From contig CAMIIO010000006.1 of NCBI GenBank assembly GCA_946221065.1, forward strand, positions 105,428 through 169,427: a stretch of 64,000 nt of DNA. The letters run 5' to 3'. Of the stretch, positions 8,148 through 17,172 are shown piece by piece. Each line of letters begins with the position of its first letter. The stretch's first letter is position 1. This DNA comes from an uncultured Rothia sp. (GTDB lineage: Bacteria > Actinomycetota > Actinomycetes > Actinomycetales > Micrococcaceae). The notes beneath the pieces were generated by a model. That model saw only the letters and a list, made by a program, of their open reading frames with translations. It was not told the origin of the DNA and did not search any database. Both the position numbers and the translations under genes were made by a program.

Positions 8148-8305
8148 ACTAGATAAGGTGAAAATACAAATTACTTCAAATTATTTTCTGTAAAAATTTC
8201 ATGCTATAATCCTGCCCTTTTGAGAGAGTGAGCGTCAGGCTTGTTGAAACCAGTCTTTCCGTAGAGGATTTTCCGCGTCTTGTATCGCTTGTTGTGTTGA
8301 CCCTA

Positions 8306-8335
8306 TCTATGCCCTCAGTATCTATGCCCTCAGTA
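8306..8335. repeat. 15-bp perfect tandem duplication
   Basis: TCTATGCCCTCAGTA occurs twice in a row. It lies in the 400-base stretch between the small hypothetical gene and the TetR gene, where I see no convincing gene. Confidence 0.85.
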
Positions 8336-8546
8336 TGGAGGAGGATTTTAAAAATATAACGCCGTCGCAACTCAAGTTTTGATCGTCATTGTGGCGTGAG
8401 GATCTTTATTCGATTGCGTGAAGTTCAATGAGGCGATGCCGTATTTCGAGGGTTTGGATTGCTGAACTGGAACCTGTTTGTTTGCAGCGTATTAGTTGGG
8501 GTAAATATTCTAGACAAATTATTCTAGAACGTTTAGTATTTATCTC

Positions 8547-8936
8547 ATGGGAAGGCCAAGAGGATTTGATGAGACTGAGGTGTTACACCGTGCGGTGAAC
8601 TTATTCGGCCAGCACGGCTTTAACGCCGTCTCGGTGGATACGGCATTGCGGGCGCTGGGATTGAATCGAGCCAGTTTCTATAAGCTTTACGGATCCAAAC
8701 ACGGACTAATGCGAGCCGCACTTGAGCAGGTCTGCCATCGCGCGCAGGCCGGCGACATCGACCAAGATTCCAGAGATTTAGTACTCGTATCGTTGCTGGA
8801 GCTTGCGCCGATCGATGACGACATGCGCAACCTGACGAGCCGAGCCGTTGACTTGTGCTTTGCAAGCAATCCCAGTCACATCGGGCAACATCTACTCAAT
8901 CGCGCCAACCGTACTAAAACGCAAGGAACATCATGA
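8547..8936 (+). CDS. Short TetR-family regulator
   Basis: 129 residues. The N-terminal 55 residues are a clear TetR helix-turn-helix (GRPRGFDETEVLHRAV, then VSVDTALRALGLNRASFYKLYGSKHGL). The remaining 70 residues give only a partial ligand domain, against about 190 residues for a usual family member. The stop overlaps the next start by four bases (ATGA), so the gene ends at a natural coupled junction and not an obvious truncation. It may be a compact regulator or an old deletion that kept the coupling. Its target is probably its own two-gene unit. Confidence 0.75.
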   Translation: MGRPRGFDETEVLHRAVNLFGQHGFNAVSVDTALRALGLNRASFYKLYGSKHGLMRAALEQVCHRAQAGDIDQDSRDLVLVSLLELAPIDDDMRNLTSRAVDLCFASNPSHIGQHLLNRANRTKTQGTS

Positions 8937-9289
8937 ATAACAAAGTTACCCTAACCGATACGGCCCTGGTTGTTGAGCCTCAAGGGCTGGACAAGATGTG
9001 GTCCCTGACCCGTAGCTTGTCCATCCCGTGGGAGCATGTTCGCGGTGCCACGCACGATCCGGGTGTGAAATCCGAGCCGAAGGGTTGGAGATGTCCCGGT
9101 CTGCGCACGGGGTCAAAGCTAAGTGGCACCTTCTACGTTGATGGGGAGCGTCAATTCTGGAATATCGACGGTTATGAGAATGCTGTGGTGATTGAACTCG
9201 TCAATGAGCACTTTAATCGTCTGATTGTCTCTCTGGACGACCCCGTCAGACAGGCCGCTGAGATTACTGCACGAGCAGGAGCTCGTTGA
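8933..9289 (+). CDS. PH-like domain hypothetical protein
   Basis: 118 residues, translationally coupled to the TetR gene by an ATGA overlap. The sequence reads as a single beta-barrel of bacterial PH type: ALVVEPQGLDKMWSLTRSL, IPWEHVRGATHDPG, then FWNIDGYENAVVIELVNEHF and a closing helix, DDPVRQAAEITARA. No signal peptide or membrane helix is visible. Such proteins often sit beside the regulator that controls them. Function unknown. Confidence 0.65.
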   Translation: MNNKVTLTDTALVVEPQGLDKMWSLTRSLSIPWEHVRGATHDPGVKSEPKGWRCPGLRTGSKLSGTFYVDGERQFWNIDGYENAVVIELVNEHFNRLIVSLDDPVRQAAEITARAGAR

Positions 9290-9379
9290 AACACCTCGAA
9301 GGACACCTCTATCGTGTCTCATGGAAAAGACCGCGATGTTTCACTCTAACGCGGTGCCGTTGTCTTTTCATCGGTTCGG

Positions 9380-9461
9380 TTCTTCCCCAAATCTCAAATT
9401 CTTACTGAAACCCCAAATTCTTGCGGTATAGCCCAAGAATTTGGGGTTTCAGCAAGAATCG
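9380..9461. repeat. Dispersed hairpin repeat, copy 2
   Basis: CGGTTCTTCCCCA-like lead followed by a hairpin with perfect 16-bp arms, AAACCCCAAATTCTTG / CAAGAATTTGGGGTTT (9408-9449), and loop CGGTATAGCC. With three mismatches the stem extends to about 28 bp (9396-9461). Same loop and lead as copy 1 at 7427-7493. Confidence 0.8.
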
Positions 9462-9561
9462 GCGAGAGCGCGGGAGGGCAGGAGAACGAAAGCGCAGGGT
9501 TTACTTACAATTCACCTGCCAGGGTTAGGCTCGGGAAAAACGCCTACCCAGGAGGTTCCCA

Positions 9562-10317
9562 ATGCCCCGCACCATCATCGCGCACCGCGGGCTGTCCGCC
9601 GTCGCCCCCGAGAACACGCTCATTGCCATTGGCTCCTGCGCCGAGAACGGGGTGAGCTGGTTTGAAACAGATGTGGACATCATCGGTGACGGCACGCCCG
9701 TCGTCATTCACGATTCCCTACTGGACCGCACGACCAACCGCGCCGGCTCTATCTACAACCTCAGCGTGGAGGACCTCAAAGATATTGACGCCGGCGCCTG
9801 GTTTGGCCGCGAATACCGCGGGCAGAAACTCCCTACCCTCGCGCAGCTGGTGGAGCTGATGAATCAGAAAAAGCTGAACGGCAATATCGAACTTAAACCC
9901 ACCGAGTTAGGCGCGAAGAAAGCCCTGCAACTTATTGACGCGGTAATCGCGGAGCTGGATAACCTGGACAGTGACCGTGAGGTAATTGTTAGCTCCTTTG
10001 ACCTCTTGGCGCTCGCCGAGTTCAAGCGCCGTGCCCCGCAGTATCGGGTTGCCGCGCTCATGACCCCGGAAATGCTGGCGTCCAACTGGCGCACCATGCT
10101 GGAACTGATTGGTGCCGAGGTGATCCACCCAGAGCACACCGCACTCACCCCACAACTCGTGCAGAGCATTAAAGACGCCGGGTTCCAGATTAATACCTGG
10201 ACCGTGAACTCGCGCGCCCGCGCCAACGAACTCTTTAATTGGGGTGTGGACGGCGTGATTACCGACTTCGCGCACGAGTACACGGACTTAACGAAAGTCT
10301 CCTCACCACGCACCTAG
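9562..10317 (+). CDS. Glycerophosphodiester phosphodiesterase
   Basis: 251 residues of the GDPD TIM-barrel family, which splits glycerophosphodiesters from phospholipid turnover into glycerol-3-phosphate and an alcohol. The family hallmark opens the protein (IIAHRGLSAVAPENTL), followed by the metal site FETDVDIIGDGTPVVIHD and DRTTNRAG, then GNIELKP and the closing WTVNSRARANELFNWGVDG and ITDF. There is no signal peptide, so it acts in the cytosol (UgpQ-like). A strong AGGAGG ribosome site at 9549-9554 sets the start. Confidence 0.92.
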   Translation: MPRTIIAHRGLSAVAPENTLIAIGSCAENGVSWFETDVDIIGDGTPVVIHDSLLDRTTNRAGSIYNLSVEDLKDIDAGAWFGREYRGQKLPTLAQLVELMNQKKLNGNIELKPTELGAKKALQLIDAVIAELDNLDSDREVIVSSFDLLALAEFKRRAPQYRVAALMTPEMLASNWRTMLELIGAEVIHPEHTALTPQLVQSIKDAGFQINTWTVNSRARANELFNWGVDGVITDFAHEYTDLTKVSSPRT

Positions 10318-10404
10318 CCTGTAAAGACAAGTTGCCGGGAGGGCTCTATACTCAAAGGGAATCCTTAGTCCGCGCCCCCGCGCTCTCTTGCGAAAGTTCC
10401 CCCT

Positions 10405-12006
10405 GTGGTCGAAATCCTCATTATCATTCTTGGCGCCCTCATTCTCAGTAACCTAGTGGCGGAGCACTTCAAGCTCGTTGGCCCCCTGGTGCTGATTGTG
10501 GTGGGCGCGCTCGTCTCCTTCATTCCTCATCTGCCGCGAGTCGTCGTCACCCCGGAGCTAATCCTCAGCGTATTTCTGCCTATCCTGCTGTTCTGGGAGG
10601 CACTCAATATCTCGCTTCGAGGCATCAAGCGTGCCCTGCGCGGCATCATACTCTCCGGTACGCTCATGGTGATCTTTGTGGCGGTTTCTGTGGGGCTAGT
10701 GGGGCAACTTGTTGGTCTTTCCCTGGGTACTGCCCTGTTGATTGGCGCGGCCATAGGACCCACGGACGCCACGGCGGTCAGTTCCCTAGGCAAGGGAATC
10801 TCTCGGGGGCAGATGGTGGTACTTCGTGCCGAGTCGCTGATTAACGATGGTACTGCGCTGGTGGTTTTTGCTCTCGCCTTAGAATATGCGGGGGAGAGCC
10901 AGCAGATTACTGCCGGACGCGCGCTCACCGCTTTTGCCATTTCCTTTGGCGGGGCAACGCTGATTGGTTTAGCCGTTGGCTGGCTGGCAGTTCGCGCGGC
11001 GGCACCGATTGAGAACGCGATGGTTTCCAACCTGGTGCGTATTTTGACGCCGTTTGTGGTCTACTTCTTGGCGGAAGAGATTGAGGCCTCCGGCGTATTG
11101 GCAGTAGTGGTGTGTGGCCTATATATTGCGCAGGCGGGGCCGCGTTTCCAGAGCACCAATTCGCGTTTTGTGGGTCGCCCGTTCTGGGGCATGGTCGCCT
11201 ACATTCTGAATAATTTTCTGTTCTTCCTGGTGGGCTATGTCTTGCCGGAGCTGGTGCGGAATCTGAGTTCGGATACGCTCGTGCATGCCCTGTGGGTCAC
11301 CGTAGTGCTGTATATGGTGATGATCGCGGCGCGCGTAATCTTCATGGAAGTTTCGATTCGTGTGATTCGCTTGCTGGATCGCCGTCCCGAACAGCGTTTG
11401 CGTCGGACGACGTTCCGTGCGCGCTTGGCATCTGATTTAGCGGGGTTCCGTGGTGGTATTTCGTTGGCAGTGGCGTTGTCTATCCCGGCGTTTTTACCCA
11501 GCGGCGAGCCGTTCCCTGCCCGTGATGTGATTGTGTTTGTGACCAGTGGGATTGTGGTTCTTTCGCTGGTGATTCAGGGTGCCTTGCTACCGTTTGCCGT
11601 GCGCTGGCAGAGGACGAATTCGGCGGCGGACGCCGAGGCTGAAGCGCAGGCGCAGGATAAGGAGATTCGCGCGGCAATGATTGACTCGATGCGTCTGGTC
11701 TACCGGGACTTTGACCGGATTGTTGCGCAGAATAACATTTCGCCCGAGGTTGCCGCGCGTACCAAGCAGGAGTGGGAGGACGAGCGTGCTAACTGGGTGA
11801 AGGCTTCTGCGGATGGTATCGAGCACAAGATTTTGAAGGATCGCGAGAGTTCTCAGGCGCTGCGGTTGGCGATTATTCGGGAGACTCGTCAGAACATGAT
11901 TAAGTTCCGTGACGAGGGCAAGATTGATGATGAGTCACTGATTTATCTGCTGGAAATGACCGATATGGACGAAATCCGGATTACCGGCCAGGTAGAAATG
12001 GAATAA
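10405..12006 (+). CDS. CPA1-type Na+/H+ antiporter
   Basis: 533 residues: about twelve membrane helices over residues 1-395, then a hydrophilic tail of about 130 residues with charged helices. The conserved ion-binding segment (AAIGPTDATAVSSLGKG and ESLINDGTALVVF) carries the ND motif of electroneutral CPA1 exchangers. The C-terminal tail resembles the regulatory tails of NhaP-type proteins. Start is a GTG at 10405. It exchanges Na+ (or K+) for H+ at the cytoplasmic membrane for pH and sodium homeostasis. A collapsed relative lies 2.6 kb upstream. Confidence 0.9.
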   Translation: MVEILIIILGALILSNLVAEHFKLVGPLVLIVVGALVSFIPHLPRVVVTPELILSVFLPILLFWEALNISLRGIKRALRGIILSGTLMVIFVAVSVGLVGQLVGLSLGTALLIGAAIGPTDATAVSSLGKGISRGQMVVLRAESLINDGTALVVFALALEYAGESQQITAGRALTAFAISFGGATLIGLAVGWLAVRAAAPIENAMVSNLVRILTPFVVYFLAEEIEASGVLAVVVCGLYIAQAGPRFQSTNSRFVGRPFWGMVAYILNNFLFFLVGYVLPELVRNLSSDTLVHALWVTVVLYMVMIAARVIFMEVSIRVIRLLDRRPEQRLRRTTFRARLASDLAGFRGGISLAVALSIPAFLPSGEPFPARDVIVFVTSGIVVLSLVIQGALLPFAVRWQRTNSAADAEAEAQAQDKEIRAAMIDSMRLVYRDFDRIVAQNNISPEVAARTKQEWEDERANWVKASADGIEHKILKDRESSQALRLAIIRETRQNMIKFRDEGKIDDESLIYLLEMTDMDEIRITGQVEME

Positions 12007-12072
12007 CAGGTAGGAGTAACCTCAAAAGAGAAATCGGTATGTTCGATACTAATTTATTTTGAGGAGAAACTA

Positions 12073-13221
12073 ATGGGTGAAAACTACGACTGGAACTCGC
12101 GCGCCGAGAATGTGCAACAGAATCAGATTGCCGCCTACGACGAAATGCGCGGCACATGCCCGGTAGCTCACGATGAGTTTATGGGCTACACCCTTTTTAA
12201 AAACAAGGACGTAAAATTTGTCCTTGCCCACCCGGAACTGTTCTCCAATAAGGTTTCTACCCGGCACATCGCCGTCCCTAACGGCATGGATCAGCCCGAG
12301 CACACCGCTTTCCGCGCGGTGAACGATAAGTATTTTACCGACGAGCGGATGGCGGAATTTGAGCCGAAGATTCGTGACGTCGTGCGCCCACTAGTGCAAG
12401 ACATTCCGCGTGGCGAAGAAATTGAGGTGATGGACGAGTTCGCTAAAACCTATGCAATGCGCGTGCAGAACGCCTTTATGGGCTGGCCCGATTCCCTGGA
12501 GAAGCCGCTGATCGAGTGGATGGAGAAGAACCGCCGGGCAACTCTAAAGCGTGACCGTGAGGAGATTGGTAAGGTTGCGCTTGAATTTGATACCTACATC
12601 CGTAACCTGCTGGACGAGCGACGCAACGCCCCGGCGGACCAGGACGTAACAACCGAGCTACTGCACGACGTCGTTGACCTGCCCGAGGGCTCACGCACCA
12701 TGACCGATGAAGAAGTAGTGTCCTTGATTCGTAACTGGACGGTGGGGGAGCTGTCTACGGTCTCTGCGATTGTGGGTGTGCTGGTGAACTTCCTGGGCGA
12801 GCACCCGAAAGAAGCGCAACGGCTACGTGAGAATCCTGCCGAGATTCCTGCGGCACTGGAAGAAATATTGCGTTTGCAGGACCCGCTGGTGGCTAATCGG
12901 CGGGTTACCACCGAGGAGGTGCAGGTGGGGGAGCGTACCATCCCTGCCGGCTGCCCGGTGACAATTAACTGGACGAGCGCTAACCGGGACGAGGAGGCTT
13001 TTAAAGATTCGCTGAGCTATAATCCGCACCGCGACCAGGGCAATAACCTGACTTACGGTGAGGGCATTCATGTGTGCCCCGGTGCTCCGCTGGCGCGGCT
13101 TGAGCTGCGTATTTTGTTGGAAGAGTTGCTAGCTCATACCGAGTCTGTGGAGATTATAGGCACTGAAAATTCACAGTTCCCGGTGGCTGGTTATTCTTCG
13201 GTGAAGGCTATTATTCGCTAG
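12073..13221 (+). CDS. Cytochrome P450
   Basis: A soluble class I type P450 of 382 residues. The heme-ligand loop is LTYGEGIHVCPGAPLAR with Cys335, and the K-helix EILRLQDP supplies the ExxR motif. The I-helix reads NWTVGELSTVSA, lacking the usual acid-Thr pair that delivers protons to bound oxygen; this version recurs in one P450 group and may mean a peroxide shunt or substrate-assisted chemistry (inference). No ferredoxin or reductase gene is adjacent, so electrons must come from elsewhere. Ribosome site GAGGAG precedes the ATG. Substrate unknown. Confidence 0.9.
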   Translation: MGENYDWNSRAENVQQNQIAAYDEMRGTCPVAHDEFMGYTLFKNKDVKFVLAHPELFSNKVSTRHIAVPNGMDQPEHTAFRAVNDKYFTDERMAEFEPKIRDVVRPLVQDIPRGEEIEVMDEFAKTYAMRVQNAFMGWPDSLEKPLIEWMEKNRRATLKRDREEIGKVALEFDTYIRNLLDERRNAPADQDVTTELLHDVVDLPEGSRTMTDEEVVSLIRNWTVGELSTVSAIVGVLVNFLGEHPKEAQRLRENPAEIPAALEEILRLQDPLVANRRVTTEEVQVGERTIPAGCPVTINWTSANRDEEAFKDSLSYNPHRDQGNNLTYGEGIHVCPGAPLARLELRILLEELLAHTESVEIIGTENSQFPVAGYSSVKAIIR

Positions 13222-13305
13222 GCTGTTTGGGCTCGGTTGGATGGGTTTGAGGGGGCGTTGCAACACAAACATCATGTGCGGTGCCCGGTAGCGTCCCTCA
13301 CCCCG

Positions 13306-14019
13306 TTACCCGTTCAAGCTTACCAATTCTTCCTGGGTGTACTTGGAGTCCGGGGTGCAGGTGACTTTGTACTTGGTGCCAGCAAGGCTGTTGATTTTCT
13401 TGACGTACTCCTGAGTCTCGCCGTAGGGCGGAATACCTTTATGGTGCTCGACGGCGGTGGGGCCGGCGTTGTACGCGGCAAGCACCAGATTCTGCAACTC
13501 CTGGTCACTGTGCGCAAGTGGCCGTAACCGCTCCTTCAAGTAGGCAAGATACCGCCCCTGAGCCTCAATAGCGTCCTGGGGGTCAAGCACATTCCCACCC
13601 TCACCGAACTGCTCCCACGTAACATCTGTGAACTGCGCCAGCCCCTTAGCCCCGGCATGAGAAGACACATCGGTACGCCAATGAGACTCAGTCTCTAGCT
13701 GAGCCGCAATAACACCCGCGCGGAAGCCGCTACGGGCAGCGGCGTCATCAATAGCACCGTGTACCTCTGCCGGTGCGTAGGCAAGATCAGTTTGCCCGCA
13801 GTAGTCCTCGTAGCTGTTGCTGAGCCCCACAACACCCGTAGCAAGAAGCCCGCCGGCGGCAAGAACCTGCCAGTGTGTAAGCAACGCCGCCCCTACCCGT
13901 AGCGCGGGGTTGCGGCGTCGCTGCCCACCTGAGTGCGCAGACGACGCCGGGGCAGTAGCCCTGGCGTCGTCGGTTGTATCGGCAGCGGATGATGATCCTG
14001 GTGAAGAGTGCTTTTCCAT
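13306..14019 (-). CDS. SLT-type lytic transglycosylase, membrane-anchored
   Basis: 237 residues. The cytoplasmic N-terminus is disordered (about 1-45), a single helix (AGGLLATGVVGLSN) anchors the protein, and the outer part is a lysozyme-like SLT domain. The catalytic glutamate is in AAQLETESHWRTDVSS, with the family pattern SHAGAKGLAQFTDVTWEQ and the late NLVLAAYNAGPTAVEHH. Such enzymes cleave peptidoglycan glycan strands to 1,6-anhydro products during growth or secretion. It lies tail-to-tail with the P450 gene and upstream of the nirK-type gene's 3' end. Confidence 0.85.
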   Translation of the reverse strand: MEKHSSPGSSSAADTTDDARATAPASSAHSGGQRRRNPALRVGAALLTHWQVLAAGGLLATGVVGLSNSYEDYCGQTDLAYAPAEVHGAIDDAAARSGFRAGVIAAQLETESHWRTDVSSHAGAKGLAQFTDVTWEQFGEGGNVLDPQDAIEAQGRYLAYLKERLRPLAHSDQELQNLVLAAYNAGPTAVEHHKGIPPYGETQEYVKKINSLAGTKYKVTCTPDSKYTQEELVSLNG

Positions 14020-14087
14020 TGTGTACTAGCCTAACTTATCGCCAGAATGATCCTCCGAAGCCACATGCGGCTAGACCACCAGAAACA

Positions 14088-16955
14088 CTAACTCACCTTA
14101 ATCAGCCCGCGTGCGCCCCTCTCCATTTCTGCGAAGTCGTGGTTGACGAAGGTGTAGGTGCCGGCTTCGAGGAATTCCATTTCCACAAATCCGCCCTGCG
14201 CTGAGGCAAGATCCAGCGCTTGTGAGTGTCCACCGCTCACACCAAAGGCGTCGCGACCCTCGCGGAGCAGGTAAGCACCCTCCTTGTAGACGGTGTCGAA
14301 CTGGCTGCCGACCACATGGAAACTGCACCCCTTGGAGGGGCCCGCTGCAAGAACCCACATCCTGACGCGCTCGCCCACGCGCGCGGTGAGTGGCTTGGCA
14401 ACATACTGGGTGGCGTGCCCGTTCCACATGGTGAGGGTGGGTACTCCGGCGGCAACGGCTTCGGAGGCAATCTCGCAGCGTTTGTTGCCGTTGCGCAGGG
14501 TGTCGCCGGTGTCGGTGAGGTAGGTGTCGTTCTGTACGAGAACGTATTCACGGTCTACTTCGCCCAGGGATTCGGGGGCGATAATGACGGCACCGAACAT
14601 GCCGGCGGCAATGTGAGTACTCATGGGCATAGTGGAGCAGTGGTAGAGCCACACGCCGGAGCCGGTTGCCTCAAAGCGGTAGACCAGGGACTCTCCGGGC
14701 GCGATGGTGCGCATATTGGGTTGCGGAGAGACCATGCCGGCGTGGAAGTCTATCGAGTGTCCCATGGTGCCGTTGTTCACCAGGGTAATCTCAAAGATGT
14801 CCCCCAGTGCGCCGTGCAGAACGGGTCCCATGTAGTCCCCACCAAAGGTCCAGGTTTGTAGCGTGATACCGGGGGCTATCTCGTGCGGTACTTCGGTAAC
14901 GTCCAGGGTGAGGCGGTGAATGGTGCGCCCATTATCCCGCTCGGAGGTGTCGATGGGTTGCAGGACGGCGTCGCGTACCGTGTAGTCCTTGCCGATCTCG
15001 CCCTGTAGGTCAATCTCGCTACTTGTCATCGCCTTTGAGCCACTGCTGTGCCCGTTGCCGTGGTTCATGCCGGCGTGTTCGTCGGTGTGGGCTGCGGCGT
15101 CGGTACCGACGGCGTTGACGGTAAAGGTCATGCCCATAGCCCGGTGACCCACGATAGTACACCAGCCTTCGGCGTTGGAGGTGATGACGCCGGCGTTGAG
15201 CTCCTTGGAGCCGCCGGGGTTGATTCTGCCGGTTTCGCTACCGGCACCGGCGTTGATAAAGAGATCGTGAACGTTGGAATCGTCCGCGTTTTTGACCTCA
15301 ATAATGAGCGTATTACCCATGGGTACGTCCACCGAGTCCGGCACAAAGCGCATGTCTTTGGTGGCTTCCACGGTAATTCGGGTAGTTTGCCCGGTTCCGG
15401 GGGCGCTGTGGTCCATGCCTCCGGTGCGTAAGAGCCGGGACGACGACGGCGCCACCGCAATACCTGCGGCGACGGCGGCGAGCGCGGCACCGCCACCGAG
15501 CAAGAGCTCGCGCCGCGCGTTGGGTTTTTGCGGTTGGACTTCTTCCGGGGTGTGCTTAGGCATTTCTCCGCGTGCTCGGGCGGCAATCATTTCTTTACGT
15601 GCCGCAATGGAGCGTTTGACCCCACGGAGCATGAGCGGGATGAACGCGGCGAGCGTCATGGCTCCCAGAATAGAGGTGGTGGCGCGTACCCAGGAGCCGG
15701 TGAGCTCGGCGGGTAGCACAAAGAAGATGAGGCAGATGTTGATGATGGCTACGCGGCCGAAGGAGAAGCGGTTGAATTCTTTATTGGCTGCGCGAACTGC
15801 TGCGGGGCCGCCACCCATGCGCACGGGGAGCAGGTAGCTCATGGCGCCGAGAAGGGTTTGCATGAGGAATCCTGCTACGAAGGCGGGGGTGACGGTGCGC
15901 AGGTGGAGTTCGGAAAATTCGGTGGTGAATACCATGACGGCAACCCACACCACGCTGAGAATGAGCCAGCAGAACCCTACCGCTACCGAGAGCGTGGGGT
16001 AGTCGGTGGGTTTCTTGGCGGTGCAGGTGCGGATGAGGATTCCGGCAATGACCAGCAGGGATAGGGCGTATAGCACGAGTCCGGCACCTGCTATAAGCCG
16101 CGCACCGAAGAGTGCCGCGATGGTGGTGATGGTGAGTCCGGCGAGCATACCGCCCAGCCCCACTTTGGAGTGTTGCACGGCGGAGGGGTGCATTTTGGTG
16201 CGGAGCATGGTGGGCCAGAGCGTCATGAGCGTACCTACTACGGTGAGTCCCACAAAGCCGAGTATGTTTACGGATTCGTGGGCGAGTAGTAGGCGCCCCA
16301 TCCAGTCGGTAGATGGGATGTCACGGGCAAGAATCGCGCCAAAGACTGCCCCCACCGGCAGGAGCCACATTGCTACCACGTAGAAGTAAATCGTTGAGAT
16401 AAACCGTGCGGGAAGCGCCTGCCGCATCTGTTGCAAGAGGTACAGGCCGTGCCAGGCAACCATGAGTCCCACGCCCGTCGCACCAACGAGTGTGAGCGGG
16501 TAGATTGCCCACACCACGCCGATCATCAGAATAATCATGGAGAGGTTCAGCGCGTAGATTCTGCCCACCTGAACCTTGCGGCTTTCATCCGGGATTTTTA
16601 CCTTGAGAATGCCCTCGGCAAAATGCTGACTCCAAATCAGGATGGAGTTGGTGATGAGGCCCAGGGTAACCATGTGAACCATGAGCCACACCGAGTTCGG
16701 CACCCAGCGGTGAATAAACAGCATGGTAAAGAGCGCGAACATCCAGATACTTACGGGCTTGGACGCGCGCCGGTGCCAGGTTGCCCTGCCGGATGCTTTC
16801 CGGGAGATTTCCTCCGGGGTGAGCGCGGGTTTGCCGGCAGGATCTAGCAGATTAGGCTTGCCACCGGTTGGGTTGTTGCTGTTTTTCCCGACGCCGGTGC
16901 GGGCGTCGTCGTTGTGAGGGCTGGGGGAGGAGGGGTGCGGGTTATCGTGGGTCAC
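14088..16955 (-). CDS. nirK: Copper nitrite reductase fused to a membrane domain
   Basis: 955 residues. After a disordered start, residues about 65-470 form a multi-helix membrane domain with conserved histidines (AWHGLYLLQQ, LLLAHESVNILGF). A helix follows at about 480-505, then a blue-copper domain at about 515-610 (VHDLFINAG, GWCTIVGHRAMGM). Residues about 650-955 are a two-domain NirK reducing nitrite to nitric oxide. Ligands are visible: type 1 His733, Cys773, His781, Met786; type 2 His738, His772, His880; catalytic Asp736 in HSIDFH. The fusion puts an electron-donor cupredoxin and a membrane module on one chain. The GTG start has AGGA upstream. No nitrate or NO reductase genes are nearby, so NO formation from dietary or salivary nitrite, or respiration, is possible. 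Confidence 0.92.
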   Translation of the reverse strand: MTHDNPHPSSPSPHNDDARTGVGKNSNNPTGGKPNLLDPAGKPALTPEEISRKASGRATWHRRASKPVSIWMFALFTMLFIHRWVPNSVWLMVHMVTLGLITNSILIWSQHFAEGILKVKIPDESRKVQVGRIYALNLSMIILMIGVVWAIYPLTLVGATGVGLMVAWHGLYLLQQMRQALPARFISTIYFYVVAMWLLPVGAVFGAILARDIPSTDWMGRLLLAHESVNILGFVGLTVVGTLMTLWPTMLRTKMHPSAVQHSKVGLGGMLAGLTITTIAALFGARLIAGAGLVLYALSLLVIAGILIRTCTAKKPTDYPTLSVAVGFCWLILSVVWVAVMVFTTEFSELHLRTVTPAFVAGFLMQTLLGAMSYLLPVRMGGGPAAVRAANKEFNRFSFGRVAIINICLIFFVLPAELTGSWVRATTSILGAMTLAAFIPLMLRGVKRSIAARKEMIAARARGEMPKHTPEEVQPQKPNARRELLLGGGAALAAVAAGIAVAPSSSRLLRTGGMDHSAPGTGQTTRITVEATKDMRFVPDSVDVPMGNTLIIEVKNADDSNVHDLFINAGAGSETGRINPGGSKELNAGVITSNAEGWCTIVGHRAMGMTFTVNAVGTDAAAHTDEHAGMNHGNGHSSGSKAMTSSEIDLQGEIGKDYTVRDAVLQPIDTSERDNGRTIHRLTLDVTEVPHEIAPGITLQTWTFGGDYMGPVLHGALGDIFEITLVNNGTMGHSIDFHAGMVSPQPNMRTIAPGESLVYRFEATGSGVWLYHCSTMPMSTHIAAGMFGAVIIAPESLGEVDREYVLVQNDTYLTDTGDTLRNGNKRCEIASEAVAAGVPTLTMWNGHATQYVAKPLTARVGERVRMWVLAAGPSKGCSFHVVGSQFDTVYKEGAYLLREGRDAFGVSGGHSQALDLASAQGGFVEMEFLEAGTYTFVNHDFAEMERGARGLIKVS

Positions 16956-17005
16956 AGAACATCCTGGGCGCTGGCGGGCAAACTAAATTTGGTACAGATA
17001 ATGCA

Positions 17006-17011
17006 ATTATA
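17006..17011 (-). promoter_or_regulatory. -10 box of the nirK-type gene
   Basis: TATAAT on the minus strand, about 50 bases before the GTG start. The region upstream is AT-rich and includes AAGATTTAACTT, a short dyad. No clear FNR or NsrR consensus is present. Confidence 0.4.
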
Positions 17012-17172
17012 GTTTCCCTGCCTAAGTTAAATCTTGCACACAGTGTCAGCGTGCGTCTCGTGCTGAGGACGCCCTTTTTCGGTGCCACACCGAGCTATGC
17101 CACCGCTGCTCGACAATAAGAGCCTGAAACGACACGCTTTTGGTGCCTTTCAGAGGTAGATAGAGTAGACCC

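Noticed and set aside
8176..8370. 64-codon minus-strand frame containing the tandem duplication
   Set aside because: TTG start without ribosome site and a TEGIDTEGID repeat created by the duplication; no sign of coding pressure.
16955..17172. FNR or NsrR operator upstream of the nirK-type gene
   Set aside because: Only a weak AAGATTTAACTT dyad is present; it does not match the known consensus well enough to call.
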